Of a stretch of DNA of 64,000 nucleotides, positions 53,527-62,808 are shown in pieces. The translations under genes and the position numbers were made by a program. Source of the stretch: Dehalococcoidia bacterium UBA2991 (GTDB taxonomy: Bacteria > Chloroflexota > Dehalococcoidia > Tepidiformales > Tepidiformaceae). The notes beneath the pieces were generated by a model. That model was not told the origin of the DNA. It made no database searches and saw only the letters and a program-made list of their open reading frames with translations. The stretch's first letter is position 1. Every line of letters begins with the position of its first letter. The DNA is taken from positions 86,809-150,808 of the forward strand of contig DEAD01000002.1 in the NCBI GenBank assembly GCA_002346645.1. Direction: 5' to 3'.

Positions 53527-55263
53527 CTAGCTACTGCCTACCTCAACAACCAGCTCTTCTGGCCCGTGGATACCACGGACAATACGCTTTTCAATATCAG
53601 CAGTGCGGCTCGCACCAGTAAGAATCAAGAGATCGCCCTCCGGAGTAAGGAAAGAAGCAAGGTCCTGTGGGTAACGCACGATGGTGTCCTCAATTACCTC
53701 TACAACAATGCGGCGTGAATCCATTAGGTTCGCCCTTGCTGCCTCCTTCCCGGTTAGCAACACGCTACCCGTGGAGGCAACGGCAGCAGTTGCGCGAACG
53801 CGGTGATCACCATCTCTAGCCTTAGCAATTTCAGTCACGGTCGCTCCAACAGCAGCAGCGCGCTCACGGAAGAGAGACGACACATCAGCAAAGGGAGAAC
53901 TAGGTTCAAGCTCGGGCTCAGGCTCAATTGTGTCGAAGGGAATCAGCATCGTAGGGTCTCGTGGCGGATTGGGAGTAGGAAGGGGACGGGCATCAACAAC
54001 AGGCAGGCTGGGAAGTACAGCTCCCAACTTTAGACCCAACCTTGCAAGCCAACTTGCCACTCGTCCCTGTGCACCGGCGTAACCCAGCTTCCACAACCTC
54101 CAGACCAAGTGGCCAACTTTAGACCCTTGGCTTTCCGACTCAACAGAACGAAGGTCAAGCAGCATGCGATGGAGAGGAATACCCACTGGGCACACCTCTG
54201 TGCAACGCCCGCAAAGGCTAGAGGCAGAGGGAAGGTCGGCGTGCCGCCCATCGCGCCAAAGCAGAGGTGAGATCACTGCTCCAATCGGCCCCATGTAAGG
54301 GGACCCATAAGAGAGGCCTCCTGCCGCTGTATAAACAGGACAGGCATTCATGCAGGCTCCACAGCGTATGCATCGCAACACATCGCGATAACGATCATCA
54401 GCAAGAATTTCCGAGCGACCATTGTCTACAACAACAAGATGGCGTTCCCGTCCTGCCTCAGGGCCACCAAGAAAGTGAGTATATGCAGTCAGTGGCTGCG
54501 CAGTAGCGCTGGGAGCAAGAACTTGCAGTATGGCAAGGGCACTTTCCTCATCCGCCACCACCTTCTCCATGCCAGTAATAGCAATATGCAGCGGTGGGCG
54601 GGTCACACCCAAGGAAACGTTCCCTTCGTTCTCGACAATGACGATACGACCACTACTGGCGATGACCGCGTTTGCCCCAGTAATACCCGCGTCCACATCA
54701 ACGAAAAACTGGTCGACAACATCCCGAACCGTTCGCGAAAGCCGCACAGGATCATCATCAGGAACATCGGCTCCGGCTTCCTCTAATAGCTCACGTATAC
54801 GCGCTCGATTTAGGTGAAGTGCGGGAGCAGTAATGTGGCTCGGACCACGAGCTTCGATATCAACTATGTACTCGCCAATATCAGTCTCGAGAACTTCTCT
54901 ACTTTGGAGTCGGAGCGCACCAGTGAGCCCAACCTCTTCGGCAACCATTGACTTCGATTTTGCTATACGCCGGGCATCGCCAAGCAGCTTTGAGACAATC
55001 GCCACAGCTTCCTCTGCGTTAGAAGCAACGTGATAACCAGTCCCATTGCGGGCGCATGACTCCCTCAGCTGTTGATGTAATTCGTCGAGATGGGCAACCG
55101 AGTATGACCTCACCGCTTGAGCGCGAGCCCGGGCATCACTCGGGCTCGCCGCAGCAAGCTGATCTTGGCTATCAGCCACCAACTTGCGCAATATTGGCGA
55201 AAGTGTCGCCGCAGGTGGCCCTGACTCTATTTCAGCTCGGGCGCGGGCGCGGAAACCACTCAC
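53527..55263 (-). CDS. LutB-LutC-like fusion, iron-sulfur LUD-domain protein
   Basis: A 578-residue protein. The first part matches LutB: a LUD domain (about 90-300, with GITGANAVIASSGRIVIVENEGN), then CIRCGACMNACPV and CGRCTEVCPVGIP, two 4Fe-4S sites. About 110 residues after this (DVSSLFRERAAAVGATVTEIAK to GDLLILTGASRTADIEKRI) look like LutC, which is usually separate. Works with LutA in oxidising L-lactate. GTG start overlaps lutA by 4 bp (GTGA). Confidence 0.88.
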   Translation of the reverse strand: MSGFRARARAEIESGPPAATLSPILRKLVADSQDQLAAASPSDARARAQAVRSYSVAHLDELHQQLRESCARNGTGYHVASNAEEAVAIVSKLLGDARRIAKSKSMVAEEVGLTGALRLQSREVLETDIGEYIVDIEARGPSHITAPALHLNRARIRELLEEAGADVPDDDPVRLSRTVRDVVDQFFVDVDAGITGANAVIASSGRIVIVENEGNVSLGVTRPPLHIAITGMEKVVADEESALAILQVLAPSATAQPLTAYTHFLGGPEAGRERHLVVVDNGRSEILADDRYRDVLRCIRCGACMNACPVYTAAGGLSYGSPYMGPIGAVISPLLWRDGRHADLPSASSLCGRCTEVCPVGIPLHRMLLDLRSVESESQGSKVGHLVWRLWKLGYAGAQGRVASWLARLGLKLGAVLPSLPVVDARPLPTPNPPRDPTMLIPFDTIEPEPELEPSSPFADVSSLFRERAAAVGATVTEIAKARDGDHRVRATAAVASTGSVLLTGKEAARANLMDSRRIVVEVIEDTIVRYPQDLASFLTPEGDLLILTGASRTADIEKRIVRGIHGPEELVVEVGSS

Positions 55264-55979
55264 GTAATCGCCCTATCGAGAAGCTCGGCGAGGGTCCAAG
55301 TTTCCAGGGGTTGATCGATAGCCCGGGCTGTCACCTCGAGATGTGCTAGACAGGAAAGATCTCCAGAGACGAGAACACGCACCCCACGCGACTCTACATC
55401 TGCCAACTTGGCCTTAGCCATTGCGACAGATACCTCGGGTTCCTTCAAAGTAAAAGTTCCCCCAAATCCGCAGCATTCCGCCTCATAGCTAAGCCGCCTT
55501 ACATCCAATCCCTCAACTTGCTCCAAGAGGCTGATCGCACCTTCTGTAAGCCCCAGTTCACGGCGCCCATGGCAGGAATCGTGATAGGCAACAGCCCCAG
55601 GAAGACGCAATGGAAGCTCTGGCATTTTGGGATGGGCGGCAACATAGGCTCCGAACTCGATAAAACGCTCGCTCATGCGATGGATGCTAGCGCCCCGAGG
55701 CCCGGCCCAGAGTCCTGGTAGGTAGTGCTGCACCATGCTCGTACAAGAACCAGAGGGGACCACCACAATCCTATGTCCTCGCACTGCCCGCAGAAGTGCT
55801 CTTCCCACACTTTTTGCCTCAGTCCGATAGCCACTGTTAAATGCAGGCTGACCACAGCAGGGCCCTGCAATTGTCGTAACCTCGTCACCCAGACGCTCCA
55901 GAACCCGGAGCGCATGGGTTCCATCCCCGGGCCGAAGCGCTGCCATATAGCAGGGAACGAAGAGTGCAACCTTGACCAT
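55260..55979 (-). CDS. lutA: LutA, (Fe-S)-binding subunit of lactate utilisation
   Basis: A 239-residue protein with two CCG domains: VALFVPCYMAALRPG then GPCCGQPAFNSGY, and SCHGRRELGLTE with EAECCGFGGTFTLKEPEVS. These bind the heterodisulfide-like cluster as in LutA/GlpC. It lies before lutB-lutC with a 4-bp overlap, the usual order lutA-lutB-lutC. Lactate use is inferred from the family. The promoter may be upstream of the lipoprotein gene or in the 37-bp gap. Confidence 0.9.
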   Translation of the reverse strand: MVKVALFVPCYMAALRPGDGTHALRVLERLGDEVTTIAGPCCGQPAFNSGYRTEAKSVGRALLRAVRGHRIVVVPSGSCTSMVQHYLPGLWAGPRGASIHRMSERFIEFGAYVAAHPKMPELPLRLPGAVAYHDSCHGRRELGLTEGAISLLEQVEGLDVRRLSYEAECCGFGGTFTLKEPEVSVAMAKAKLADVESRGVRVLVSGDLSCLAHLEVTARAIDQPLETWTLAELLDRAIT

Positions 55980-56016
55980 GCGCGCACGCTACCGGCCCCC
56001 GGGGCCCTGTCGCAAG

Positions 56017-57144
56017 CTATTTTGCTTCTTTCCCCACATCTTGCAGAGGCCTGTCGGCCCATTCTTGCCAAACCGCCCATGCCAACTTTCCTACACCATT
56101 GCTGGCCCGCAAGCCCACATCATTGAGCACAGCCGCACCTCCCTGGTGGCCTTTCTTCGGGTCGCGTTCGGTCACCCAAAGAACAGCGCTAAAGCCATTC
56201 GCCTCAGCATCCGTCAAGAGACGCACTAGAAACTCCTCCTGATCGTCTTCAGAACCAATCCAAGAGTGCCCTTCGCTGGAAGCGGAGGCATAGCCTGCCT
56301 CACTTATGAGAATCTCCCCAGAGAATCGTGTTCGCAGCTGGCTGTAGTAATCCTCAGGGATCTCTCGCACGAATCTAAGAGAGGAGGACAGATAGGGATA
56401 GGTCGAAACAGCGAGTGCATCGATCCGACCCCCAAAATCCTCAATTGCTTCCCATTGAGGAGGATGCTCCTGCGTAAGCCTGCCCAATAAGTCTTCCAGC
56501 TGGAAAGTAGGAAGAACTTTAGTCTCGGGTCGGATGGATTTCACCGTGTCATAGACCCTCCGATAGGCCTCAAGAAAGCCTTGAAACTGGGCGGGAGATC
56601 GGGACCGCAACATGTTGATCTCCACCCCCACAAGCAAATAATCGGGCTCGTAGTTTGTTACGACGTAAATTGCGTAGGCCACCAGAGCATCTTGGACGTC
56701 CTCGCGAAGGAATCCTTCATCGGGATGGGAAAAGTCGGGCAATCCAGCTATACGCCCGCGCTGAACCTCACCGTCCGTTGGATCGATAGCGAAGACAAGG
56801 GAACAGCCATACTGTCGTACCAGATCGCGCTCCAAGCGCATCAACGCATGTGTCTCCTCCGAGACTGAACCACCAGGGAAGAATTCTTCCCAAGGGGGAA
56901 CACGGGCAATACTCACAAGGTCCGCATTAGTAGCAGCCCCCGCGAAAGCGCTCACATAGGCCTCAGGAGTTTCCTCAACCGCCTGTATTCCCAGGCCAAG
57001 CTGTAACTCACGAGTAGGACCTTGTGAAACAGGACGATCGAACTCAGGGCCAGGCGTTAGGTCGTCCAAGCCTGCTCCTTGGCAGGCAGCTGCTAGTAGC
57101 ACTGATACAATCAGAAGAGCGGGAAATAGGCGCGAGCACTGCAT
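56017..57144 (-). CDS. Putative lipoprotein with glycoside-hydrolase-like barrel
   Basis: About 375 residues. It begins MQCSRLFPALLIVSVLLAAAC, a type II signal with lipobox LAAAC (Ala at -3 is allowed but not ideal). The mature part (about 25-370) has TIM-barrel-like segments: LVSIARVPPWEEFFPG, YLLVGVEINMLRSR (Glu after strand 4), LAVSTYPYLSS and ILISEAGYAS (Glu after strand 7), as in clan A glycoside hydrolases such as GH53. Sugar target unknown. The ATG shares CATG with the PBP gene in head-to-head order. Confidence 0.72.
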   Translation of the reverse strand: MQCSRLFPALLIVSVLLAAACQGAGLDDLTPGPEFDRPVSQGPTRELQLGLGIQAVEETPEAYVSAFAGAATNADLVSIARVPPWEEFFPGGSVSEETHALMRLERDLVRQYGCSLVFAIDPTDGEVQRGRIAGLPDFSHPDEGFLREDVQDALVAYAIYVVTNYEPDYLLVGVEINMLRSRSPAQFQGFLEAYRRVYDTVKSIRPETKVLPTFQLEDLLGRLTQEHPPQWEAIEDFGGRIDALAVSTYPYLSSSLRFVREIPEDYYSQLRTRFSGEILISEAGYASASSEGHSWIGSEDDQEEFLVRLLTDAEANGFSAVLWVTERDPKKGHQGGAAVLNDVGLRASNGVGKLAWAVWQEWADRPLQDVGKEAK

Positions 57145-59227
57145 GACCTTACGCAGGTTCCTTTTGGCGTCTGTTGTCCTTGGCGTCTTGGCAGGCGCTG
57201 CGGCCGGCGGAGGCCGCATTTTGACAGACAATGGAAGCATGGAGCTGCCCCCTCCATCCCCCATAGCTACCCCCAATGCAACCCCGACAACACCCCTTAC
57301 TGTAGCCGAACGCTTCGCAGAGGCCTGGGAGACTGATGACACCGAAGCGATGTATTTGCTCCTCGACAGTAGCACGCGGGCATCTCTGACTCACACAGAC
57401 TTCGCTGAGGCCCATAGGAACTTCCGCCAAGAGGCCGCCATCAACGCCCTTACAGTCTCCGTCTCGAATGAGAGTGCTCAGCACATCACCTTCCATGTAC
57501 GCCTGGAAACAAGCTACTTTGGCGTGCTTGAGTATGCCACTGTCGTTCCCTTCAATTCTTCACAGGAAGAAATTCCACGGATTGCCTGGACACCTGCTGT
57601 CATGCACCCATCACTTACTGATGGCAGAGTGTTGCAAGGAAAGCAGCAAAGGGCAGTCAGGGGGGCCATTTACGATCGAAATGGGAAACCACTAGCGATC
57701 ACCCTCGACGTACGCATGATCGGACTGGACCGAAGCCGTGTCTTCAATCGCCAGGCAGTAACGGCCGCTTTTGTTTCATTCGGATTCGATGCAGAGGAAG
57801 TAGATGCTGCCTTTAGCAGCTCCCTTGGACAGCAACAGCGTGTACCTCTGGGAATAGTCCCTGATTCCCGGGTTGAGGAGGCAGCGCGTTTCGTCGAGGC
57901 AGTACCAGGAGCAGTTCTTTGGTTCGAGGAACGCCGTATACATCCATTCGGGCCAGCCAGCGCCCATGTTGTCGGCTACACACGGGAGTACACGTCCGAA
58001 GAAATCACAGCCCTGCCCAACGAACTCCTTAGACCCGGCGATCGGGTTGGAGCAGTTGGAATCGAAGCCTCAATGAACACCTTACTCGCTGGACAAACTG
58101 GAGCACGCCTAGAGGCCGTTGGCGGTGCCGAACCCATAGTGCTCTTCGAACGACCGTACATCCCCGGCAAGGACATCCACACAACGCTAGATGCATCTCT
58201 GCTCCAAGCAGCCCAAGAGGGATTAGCGGGATTCCGCGGAGCGGTAATCGTGATGGATCCTCGTAAAAATGTGATTCTCGCGCTTAATAGTTCACCTTCT
58301 TTCGACCCAAATGCTTTCGAACTTGGAGACGAACGTACCCTCGGATTACTAACCGCTAGCGAAAACGACCCACTTAACAACCGGGCTACCCAGGGGCTCT
58401 ACTCAGCAGGCTCAACCTTCAAGCTCATTACAGGAGCTGCCGGGCTTGAGAACGCCATCGTCCAGCTGAATGACCGTATCTTCTGCGGAGCAGTCTGGCA
58501 CGGAATCGACCCACCCCGACGCAACTGGGAGGGGGAGCAGGGAGAACTAACCATCGCAGAGGGCTTGATGCGCTCCTGCAATCCAGTTTTTTATGAGATC
58601 TCCCTCAGGCTCTACAACGAGGCCCCAGGGGCTTTACCTGACATGGCACGTGCCTTCGGGTTTGGAGCCCAAACGGGTGTCGAAGGCCTCTATGAAGAAG
58701 CCGGCCTCGTCCCCGATGCAGCCTGGAAGCAGTCTGCGCGAGACGCACCGTGGTATCCCGGCGACGCTGTAAACCTTGGTATCGGTCAGGGTGACCTACT
58801 AATCACACCTCTACAACTTGCCAATGCCTACAGCGCCTTCCTAACCGGGGAGCTCAGGACACCTGTAATCCTCACTGGAATTGAGCCCATCCTGGTTCAT
58901 CCACTTCCGCTAAAACAGGAACACACCTCGCATCTGCGCATGGGTCTTGAAATGGTGACGAGCTCCAGGGGGACTGCTGGCTGGGTTTTCGTTGACCTAG
59001 GCTACGAGGACTTTGGCGGTAAGTCTGGGACCGCCGAAGAAGCAGAGGGACAGGAACACGTGCTTTTTGTGGCCTACTCGCCAAGGAATGCCCCTACCGC
59101 TGTAGTGGCTGTGGTTTTCGATAACGGGAAGGAAGGCAGGAGCCTTGCAGCCCCGCTCGCACGCGATCTTGTCCTTACTGCCCTCGACCTCCAAGGGCAG
59201 GAGGGCGAAGCGTCAGAAACGCCCTAA
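57143..59227 (+). CDS. Class B penicillin-binding protein with MecA-type N-terminal domain
   Basis: A 694-residue transpeptidase that cross-links peptidoglycan outside the membrane. An N-terminal anchor (about 4-25), an NTF2-like MecA_N domain (about 48-135), a dimerisation region (RGAIYDRNGKPLA), and a transpeptidase domain with SxxK = S424-T-F-K427, SxN = S478-C-N480 and KTGT-like K627-S-G-T630. The NTF2 domain occurs in PBP2a-type enzymes. ATG at 57143 overlaps the divergent lipoprotein ATG. The 3' end overlaps convergent etfA. Confidence 0.93.
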   Translation: MTLRRFLLASVVLGVLAGAAAGGGRILTDNGSMELPPPSPIATPNATPTTPLTVAERFAEAWETDDTEAMYLLLDSSTRASLTHTDFAEAHRNFRQEAAINALTVSVSNESAQHITFHVRLETSYFGVLEYATVVPFNSSQEEIPRIAWTPAVMHPSLTDGRVLQGKQQRAVRGAIYDRNGKPLAITLDVRMIGLDRSRVFNRQAVTAAFVSFGFDAEEVDAAFSSSLGQQQRVPLGIVPDSRVEEAARFVEAVPGAVLWFEERRIHPFGPASAHVVGYTREYTSEEITALPNELLRPGDRVGAVGIEASMNTLLAGQTGARLEAVGGAEPIVLFERPYIPGKDIHTTLDASLLQAAQEGLAGFRGAVIVMDPRKNVILALNSSPSFDPNAFELGDERTLGLLTASENDPLNNRATQGLYSAGSTFKLITGAAGLENAIVQLNDRIFCGAVWHGIDPPRRNWEGEQGELTIAEGLMRSCNPVFYEISLRLYNEAPGALPDMARAFGFGAQTGVEGLYEEAGLVPDAAWKQSARDAPWYPGDAVNLGIGQGDLLITPLQLANAYSAFLTGELRTPVILTGIEPILVHPLPLKQEHTSHLRMGLEMVTSSRGTAGWVFVDLGYEDFGGKSGTAEEAEGQEHVLFVAYSPRNAPTAVVAVVFDNGKEGRSLAAPLARDLVLTALDLQGQEGEASETP

Positions 59228-60186
59228 TCGAGTCCCTTAATTGCATCGATCAGAGCGGGCACTACCTTCTTGTAATCCTCAATAACTGCGAAACGCGCTA
59301 CCTGCACCATGTTGGCATCCGGATCCCTATTGATAGCGATGATGTTCTTGGAGCCTGACATTCCCGCCATGTGCTGACTCGCCCCACTTATACCAACAGC
59401 AATGTAAAGGTTGGGAGTGACGGTCTTTCCAGTGAGACCCACTTGCTGGGAAGGCGGGTACCAACCGAGATCGCAGGCCGCACGACTTGCACCAGTAGCG
59501 CCTCCCAATAACTCTGAGAGCTCCTCCATCATGCTGAAGGCAGACGGGTCGCCGAGACCACGTCCACCGGAAACAACAACTTCCGCGTCCTCAAGGCGAA
59601 CACCGGTCGCTTCAGCCGCTTCAGTAGAGATCACACGAACTCGCTGCTCTCCTGCAGCTTCTACGGGAACAACCGACCCATTTCGACTGGTATCCGGCTC
59701 AAGGGCATCCCAAGCCTTCAGCTTGAGCGTGGCAATTTGCGTTTCACCACGCCATGTCACCTCAGCGTTGGCATTGCCGCCGTAACAACTACGAGTCGCA
59801 CGGAGACGGCCTTCTTGGAGCTCAAGCGAGAGGCAGTCCATGGCAACGGCCGTATTCAGACGGAAAGCCATAAGCGGCGCAAGGTCGCGGCCGAGGCTTG
59901 TTTGGCCCATTAGGACCACTTCTGCACCAGCCGCCTCGCAGGCGGCGAGGGCTGCGGCTACCCCTGTCTCGGCATATCCAGAAACCAGGGAGCCAGCAGG
60001 TGCCAGATAGACGGCATCAGCACCATGTTCAAAAAGGGGTTGCGCAAGAGACTCGTCGCCCGCAACGAGAGCACTAACAGAGCCTCCCCCCTGGTCGACC
60101 AGCGAGCGAGCCGCCGCCAATAACTCGAAAGAAAGGGGGGCTACGGCCCCTTCGACCGTCTCCGCGATAATGAGTGTTCCAGGCAT
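59224..60186 (-). CDS. etfA: Electron transfer flavoprotein alpha subunit
   Basis: A 320-residue EtfA. The C-terminal FAD domain has VVSGGRGLGDPSAFSMMEELSELLG, GASRAACDLGWYP, QVGLTGKTVTPNLYIAVGISGASQHMAGM and INRDPDANM, all hallmarks. With EtfB it moves electrons from acyl-CoA or other dehydrogenases to the quinone pool. The ATG is 10 bp after etfB. No ETF dehydrogenase gene is here. Confidence 0.96.
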   Translation of the reverse strand: MPGTLIIAETVEGAVAPLSFELLAAARSLVDQGGGSVSALVAGDESLAQPLFEHGADAVYLAPAGSLVSGYAETGVAAALAACEAAGAEVVLMGQTSLGRDLAPLMAFRLNTAVAMDCLSLELQEGRLRATRSCYGGNANAEVTWRGETQIATLKLKAWDALEPDTSRNGSVVPVEAAGEQRVRVISTEAAEATGVRLEDAEVVVSGGRGLGDPSAFSMMEELSELLGGATGASRAACDLGWYPPSQQVGLTGKTVTPNLYIAVGISGASQHMAGMSGSKNIIAINRDPDANMVQVARFAVIEDYKKVVPALIDAIKGLD

Positions 60187-60196
60187 TACCGTTCCT

Positions 60197-61000
60197 CTAG
60201 ATCAGTTTCGCTTCGCGCAGCTTAAGCGCGAGGTTACGGGCTTGATCCTCAGGGGAGTCACCCTCGATTATTTCGACGTTACTCTCCACCTCGGGTATGT
60301 AGAGTGCTTCAAGCCCAAGCCAGCGGTTATCCTCGCCGGCGTCTTCGTCTTCTAGCTCAAGATCGTCTGCCGACCAGACCTGAACAGTCTTCTTAGCAGC
60401 TAACATGATTTGGCGAAGCTGCGGGTAACGGGGTTCCCCAAACTCGTTTGAAATGGAGACCACAGCAGGCGTATCCACTTCCACTGTCTGGAAGCCATCA
60501 TCCAACACCCGTTCTACGGTGAGGGTATCTCCCTCAAGCTCCATCGACTTAGCGATGGTGACACACGGCAAACCAAGCTGTTCGGCAACGCCGATGGGGG
60601 CAACTCCCATATCCCAGTCAGCAGAGGCTCGGCCCATTAGGACAAGATCCACGTCCCCTACTTTCTCGATCGCCCGCGCCAGGGCAAGCGAAGTCTGAAA
60701 GTTATCGATATTCTCGAAATCAGGATCGCTGAGCAAAATGCCTTCATCGGCTCCCATAGCAAGAGCATGCTTGATTGCATCTCTAGCCGATTCCTCACCA
60801 AGACTGATGACGGTAATCTTTCCCTCACCTGCAGCATCCTTGAGACGCAAGGCTGCTTCGGTGGCTTGGGGATCGTAGGGATTAACCACCGGCGCGATGC
60901 CCTGGGCAGGGATCACACGCTTCGCCGCATTGTCAACGGCGAATTGCGAGGCCGGCGTCTCCGGATCGGGGATCTGCTTAACGCAGACGACAATATTCAC
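60197..61000 (-). CDS. etfB: Electron transfer flavoprotein beta subunit
   Basis: About 267 residues. It has VNIVVCVKQIPDPE at the N-terminus, LAMGADEGILLSDPDFENIDNFQTSLALARAI and VDLVLMGRASADWDMG, and the NEFGEPRYPQLRQIMLA signature region of EtfB. GTG at 61000 with GGAG 11 nt before is chosen over the earlier TTG at 61027. It is the first gene of etfB-etfA. It is divergent from amtB across 319 bp. Confidence 0.94.
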   Translation of the reverse strand: MNIVVCVKQIPDPETPASQFAVDNAAKRVIPAQGIAPVVNPYDPQATEAALRLKDAAGEGKITVISLGEESARDAIKHALAMGADEGILLSDPDFENIDNFQTSLALARAIEKVGDVDLVLMGRASADWDMGVAPIGVAEQLGLPCVTIAKSMELEGDTLTVERVLDDGFQTVEVDTPAVVSISNEFGEPRYPQLRQIMLAAKKTVQVWSADDLELEDEDAGEDNRWLGLEALYIPEVESNVEIIEGDSPEDQARNLALKLREAKLI

Positions 61001-61220
61001 GCTGACGCCAACTCCTTTGACAGACAAGTCAGAAACTACATGGGCTGGGAAAGGCTACCCATAACCAGCCGCGTCGACCAGCGTATCACGAACCTTTTGC
61101 TTGTGAAATATCGCACGGATGGATGGAGACTGTTCTATCTATTCTTAAGTTCAAGTGTCTAAATGGGCGAACTGCAAAGCAAGGCATCAATTGAAGCCAA
61201 TCAAATGAAAACTATGTTTC

Positions 61221-61258
61221 GAAACCTAACTGAAACAGAACTGTAATCTGAGAGAAAC
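61221..61258. promoter_or_regulatory. Phased GAAAC repeats (GlnR-like operator) before amtB
   Basis: Four pentamers occur at exactly 11-bp steps: GAAAC (61221), GAAAC (61232), GTAAT (61243), GAAAC (61254). GAAAC-n6-GAAAC resembles the GTnAC-n6-GnAAC half-sites of GlnR in Actinobacteria. They lie 62-99 bp before amtB, right for an activator of nitrogen genes. The rest of the 319-bp etfB-amtB gap has no gene that I can see. Confidence 0.6.
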
Positions 61259-61319
61259 CTGGCGCACCTAGGTTCTTCCTCGACATCGCGCCCCACGAGG
61301 GGTAATCGAGGAGAACTGC

Positions 61320-62759
61320 ATGAAACGTGCTCTACCGGCCTTGCGCAGGCCGACTGCCATGCTTGCAGGTGCCCTGCTAGCACTCGGCATCATTTCCGCT
61401 GTCTCTGCCCAAGACGGTGAAGCCCTTGAAGACATCATAGGAGCCGTTGATACCGCTTGGCTCCTGATCGCGGGCTTCCTCGTGTTCTTCATGCAGGCAG
61501 GCTTTGCGATGCTAACTGCTGGCTTCGTTCGCTCAAAAGAGACAGCGAACATCCTGATGAAGAACATGATCGACGCCTGCGTAGGAGGCATCTCCTTTTG
61601 GCTCGTGGGCTGGGCTTTTGCCTATGGCGCTAGCAGCAAATCAAACGAGTTTATCGGACTTGGAAACTTCGCATTAAACGGGTTCGATAGTTACGCCGAA
61701 TGGTTCTTCCAGTTCGCCTTTGCAGCGGCAGCAGCCACCATCGTGGCTGGCGCCCTCGCAGGCCGCACTAAATATTCGGCCTACCTTATCTACACCGTCA
61801 TCATCACCGGCTTCATCTACCCAGTCGTAGTTCATTGGGGCTGGGATACGACCACCTGGATGGGTGCGTTCACTGAAGGTGACATCTGGCTTGGCAACGG
61901 CTACGTAGACTTCGCGGGCTCCGGCATCGTCCATACAGTGGGAGGCATTGCCGGCCTTATGGGAGCAATCGTCGTGGGCGCACGTCTCGGCAAATATGGC
62001 CCCAAAGGAGAAGTTCGTGCTATCCCTGGCCACAACATCTCACTTGCGACCATTGGCATGTTCATCCTTTGGTTCGGCTGGTACGGGTTCAACCCCGGCT
62101 CCACGCTCGCCCTTTCGGGCGGCGGGGCTGCACTTGCCGCAAGCGTTGCAACTACAACGACCCTAGCAGCTGCAGGAGGAGGCATCACTGCAATGCTGTG
62201 GTCTCGCTTCCGTACTGGGCGCTACGACACTGCCCTAACAATCAACGGCATTCTCGCGGGACTGGTGGCTATTACTGCAGGCACGGCCACCGTCGACCCA
62301 TGGGCCGCAGTCGTCATTGGCGGCATCGGCGCACTAGTCATGTACTACGGCGTCCAAATGCTGGATGGCATTTTCCGCATCGACGACCCTGTGGGCGCAG
62401 TCTCAGTGCACGCCTTTGCTGGTATATGGGGAGTCATTGCGGTGGGACTGTTCTCTTCAGAAGCAGGCATGGCAGCAGCCGGCTACGCCAACCCACAGCA
62501 TTACGGCCTCTTCCTCGGCGGTGGAGGGGAACAGCTATTGATGCAGCTCATCGGAATCGGAGCCATCGTAGGCTGGACAGCAGTAACAGCAGGCATCCTG
62601 TTCTCTGCCATCAAGTTCACCATCGGACTCCGCGTGACCGAGGAAGAAGAGATGCGTGGACTTGACCTGATTGAACATGGCGTCGATGCCTACCCCGATT
62701 TTGGTCCGTCAGGATCTGGCATCTTCGGACCAGCCGAACTCGGGAGAGGTGGAAAGTGA
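61320..62759 (+). CDS. amtB: Ammonium transporter, AmtB family
   Basis: A 479-residue membrane channel that brings in ammonium. It has an N-terminal signal-like helix ending in SAVSAQDG, then 11 helices; LLIAGFLVFFMQAGFAMLTAGFVRSKE, the FAGSGIVHTVGGIAGLMGA segment with the twin-His pair member, and FGWYGFNPGSTLALSGG are typical. VHAFAGIWGVIAVGLF has the second pore His. GAGGAGA precedes the ATG at 61320. glnK follows after 49 bp, the widespread amtB-glnK pair. Confidence 0.97.
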   Translation: MKRALPALRRPTAMLAGALLALGIISAVSAQDGEALEDIIGAVDTAWLLIAGFLVFFMQAGFAMLTAGFVRSKETANILMKNMIDACVGGISFWLVGWAFAYGASSKSNEFIGLGNFALNGFDSYAEWFFQFAFAAAAATIVAGALAGRTKYSAYLIYTVIITGFIYPVVVHWGWDTTTWMGAFTEGDIWLGNGYVDFAGSGIVHTVGGIAGLMGAIVVGARLGKYGPKGEVRAIPGHNISLATIGMFILWFGWYGFNPGSTLALSGGGAALAASVATTTTLAAAGGGITAMLWSRFRTGRYDTALTINGILAGLVAITAGTATVDPWAAVVIGGIGALVMYYGVQMLDGIFRIDDPVGAVSVHAFAGIWGVIAVGLFSSEAGMAAAGYANPQHYGLFLGGGGEQLLMQLIGIGAIVGWTAVTAGILFSAIKFTIGLRVTEEEEMRGLDLIEHGVDAYPDFGPSGSGIFGPAELGRGGK

Positions 62760-62808
62760 GCGCGGGTAGCAGGTCACACGCAAACCTGAATCCAGAAAGG
62801 AATTCCCG

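Noticed and set aside
57144..57375. N-terminal extension of the lipoprotein frame
   Set aside because: It would run through the PBP signal region and lacks a lipoprotein signal start; the ATG at 57144 fits better.
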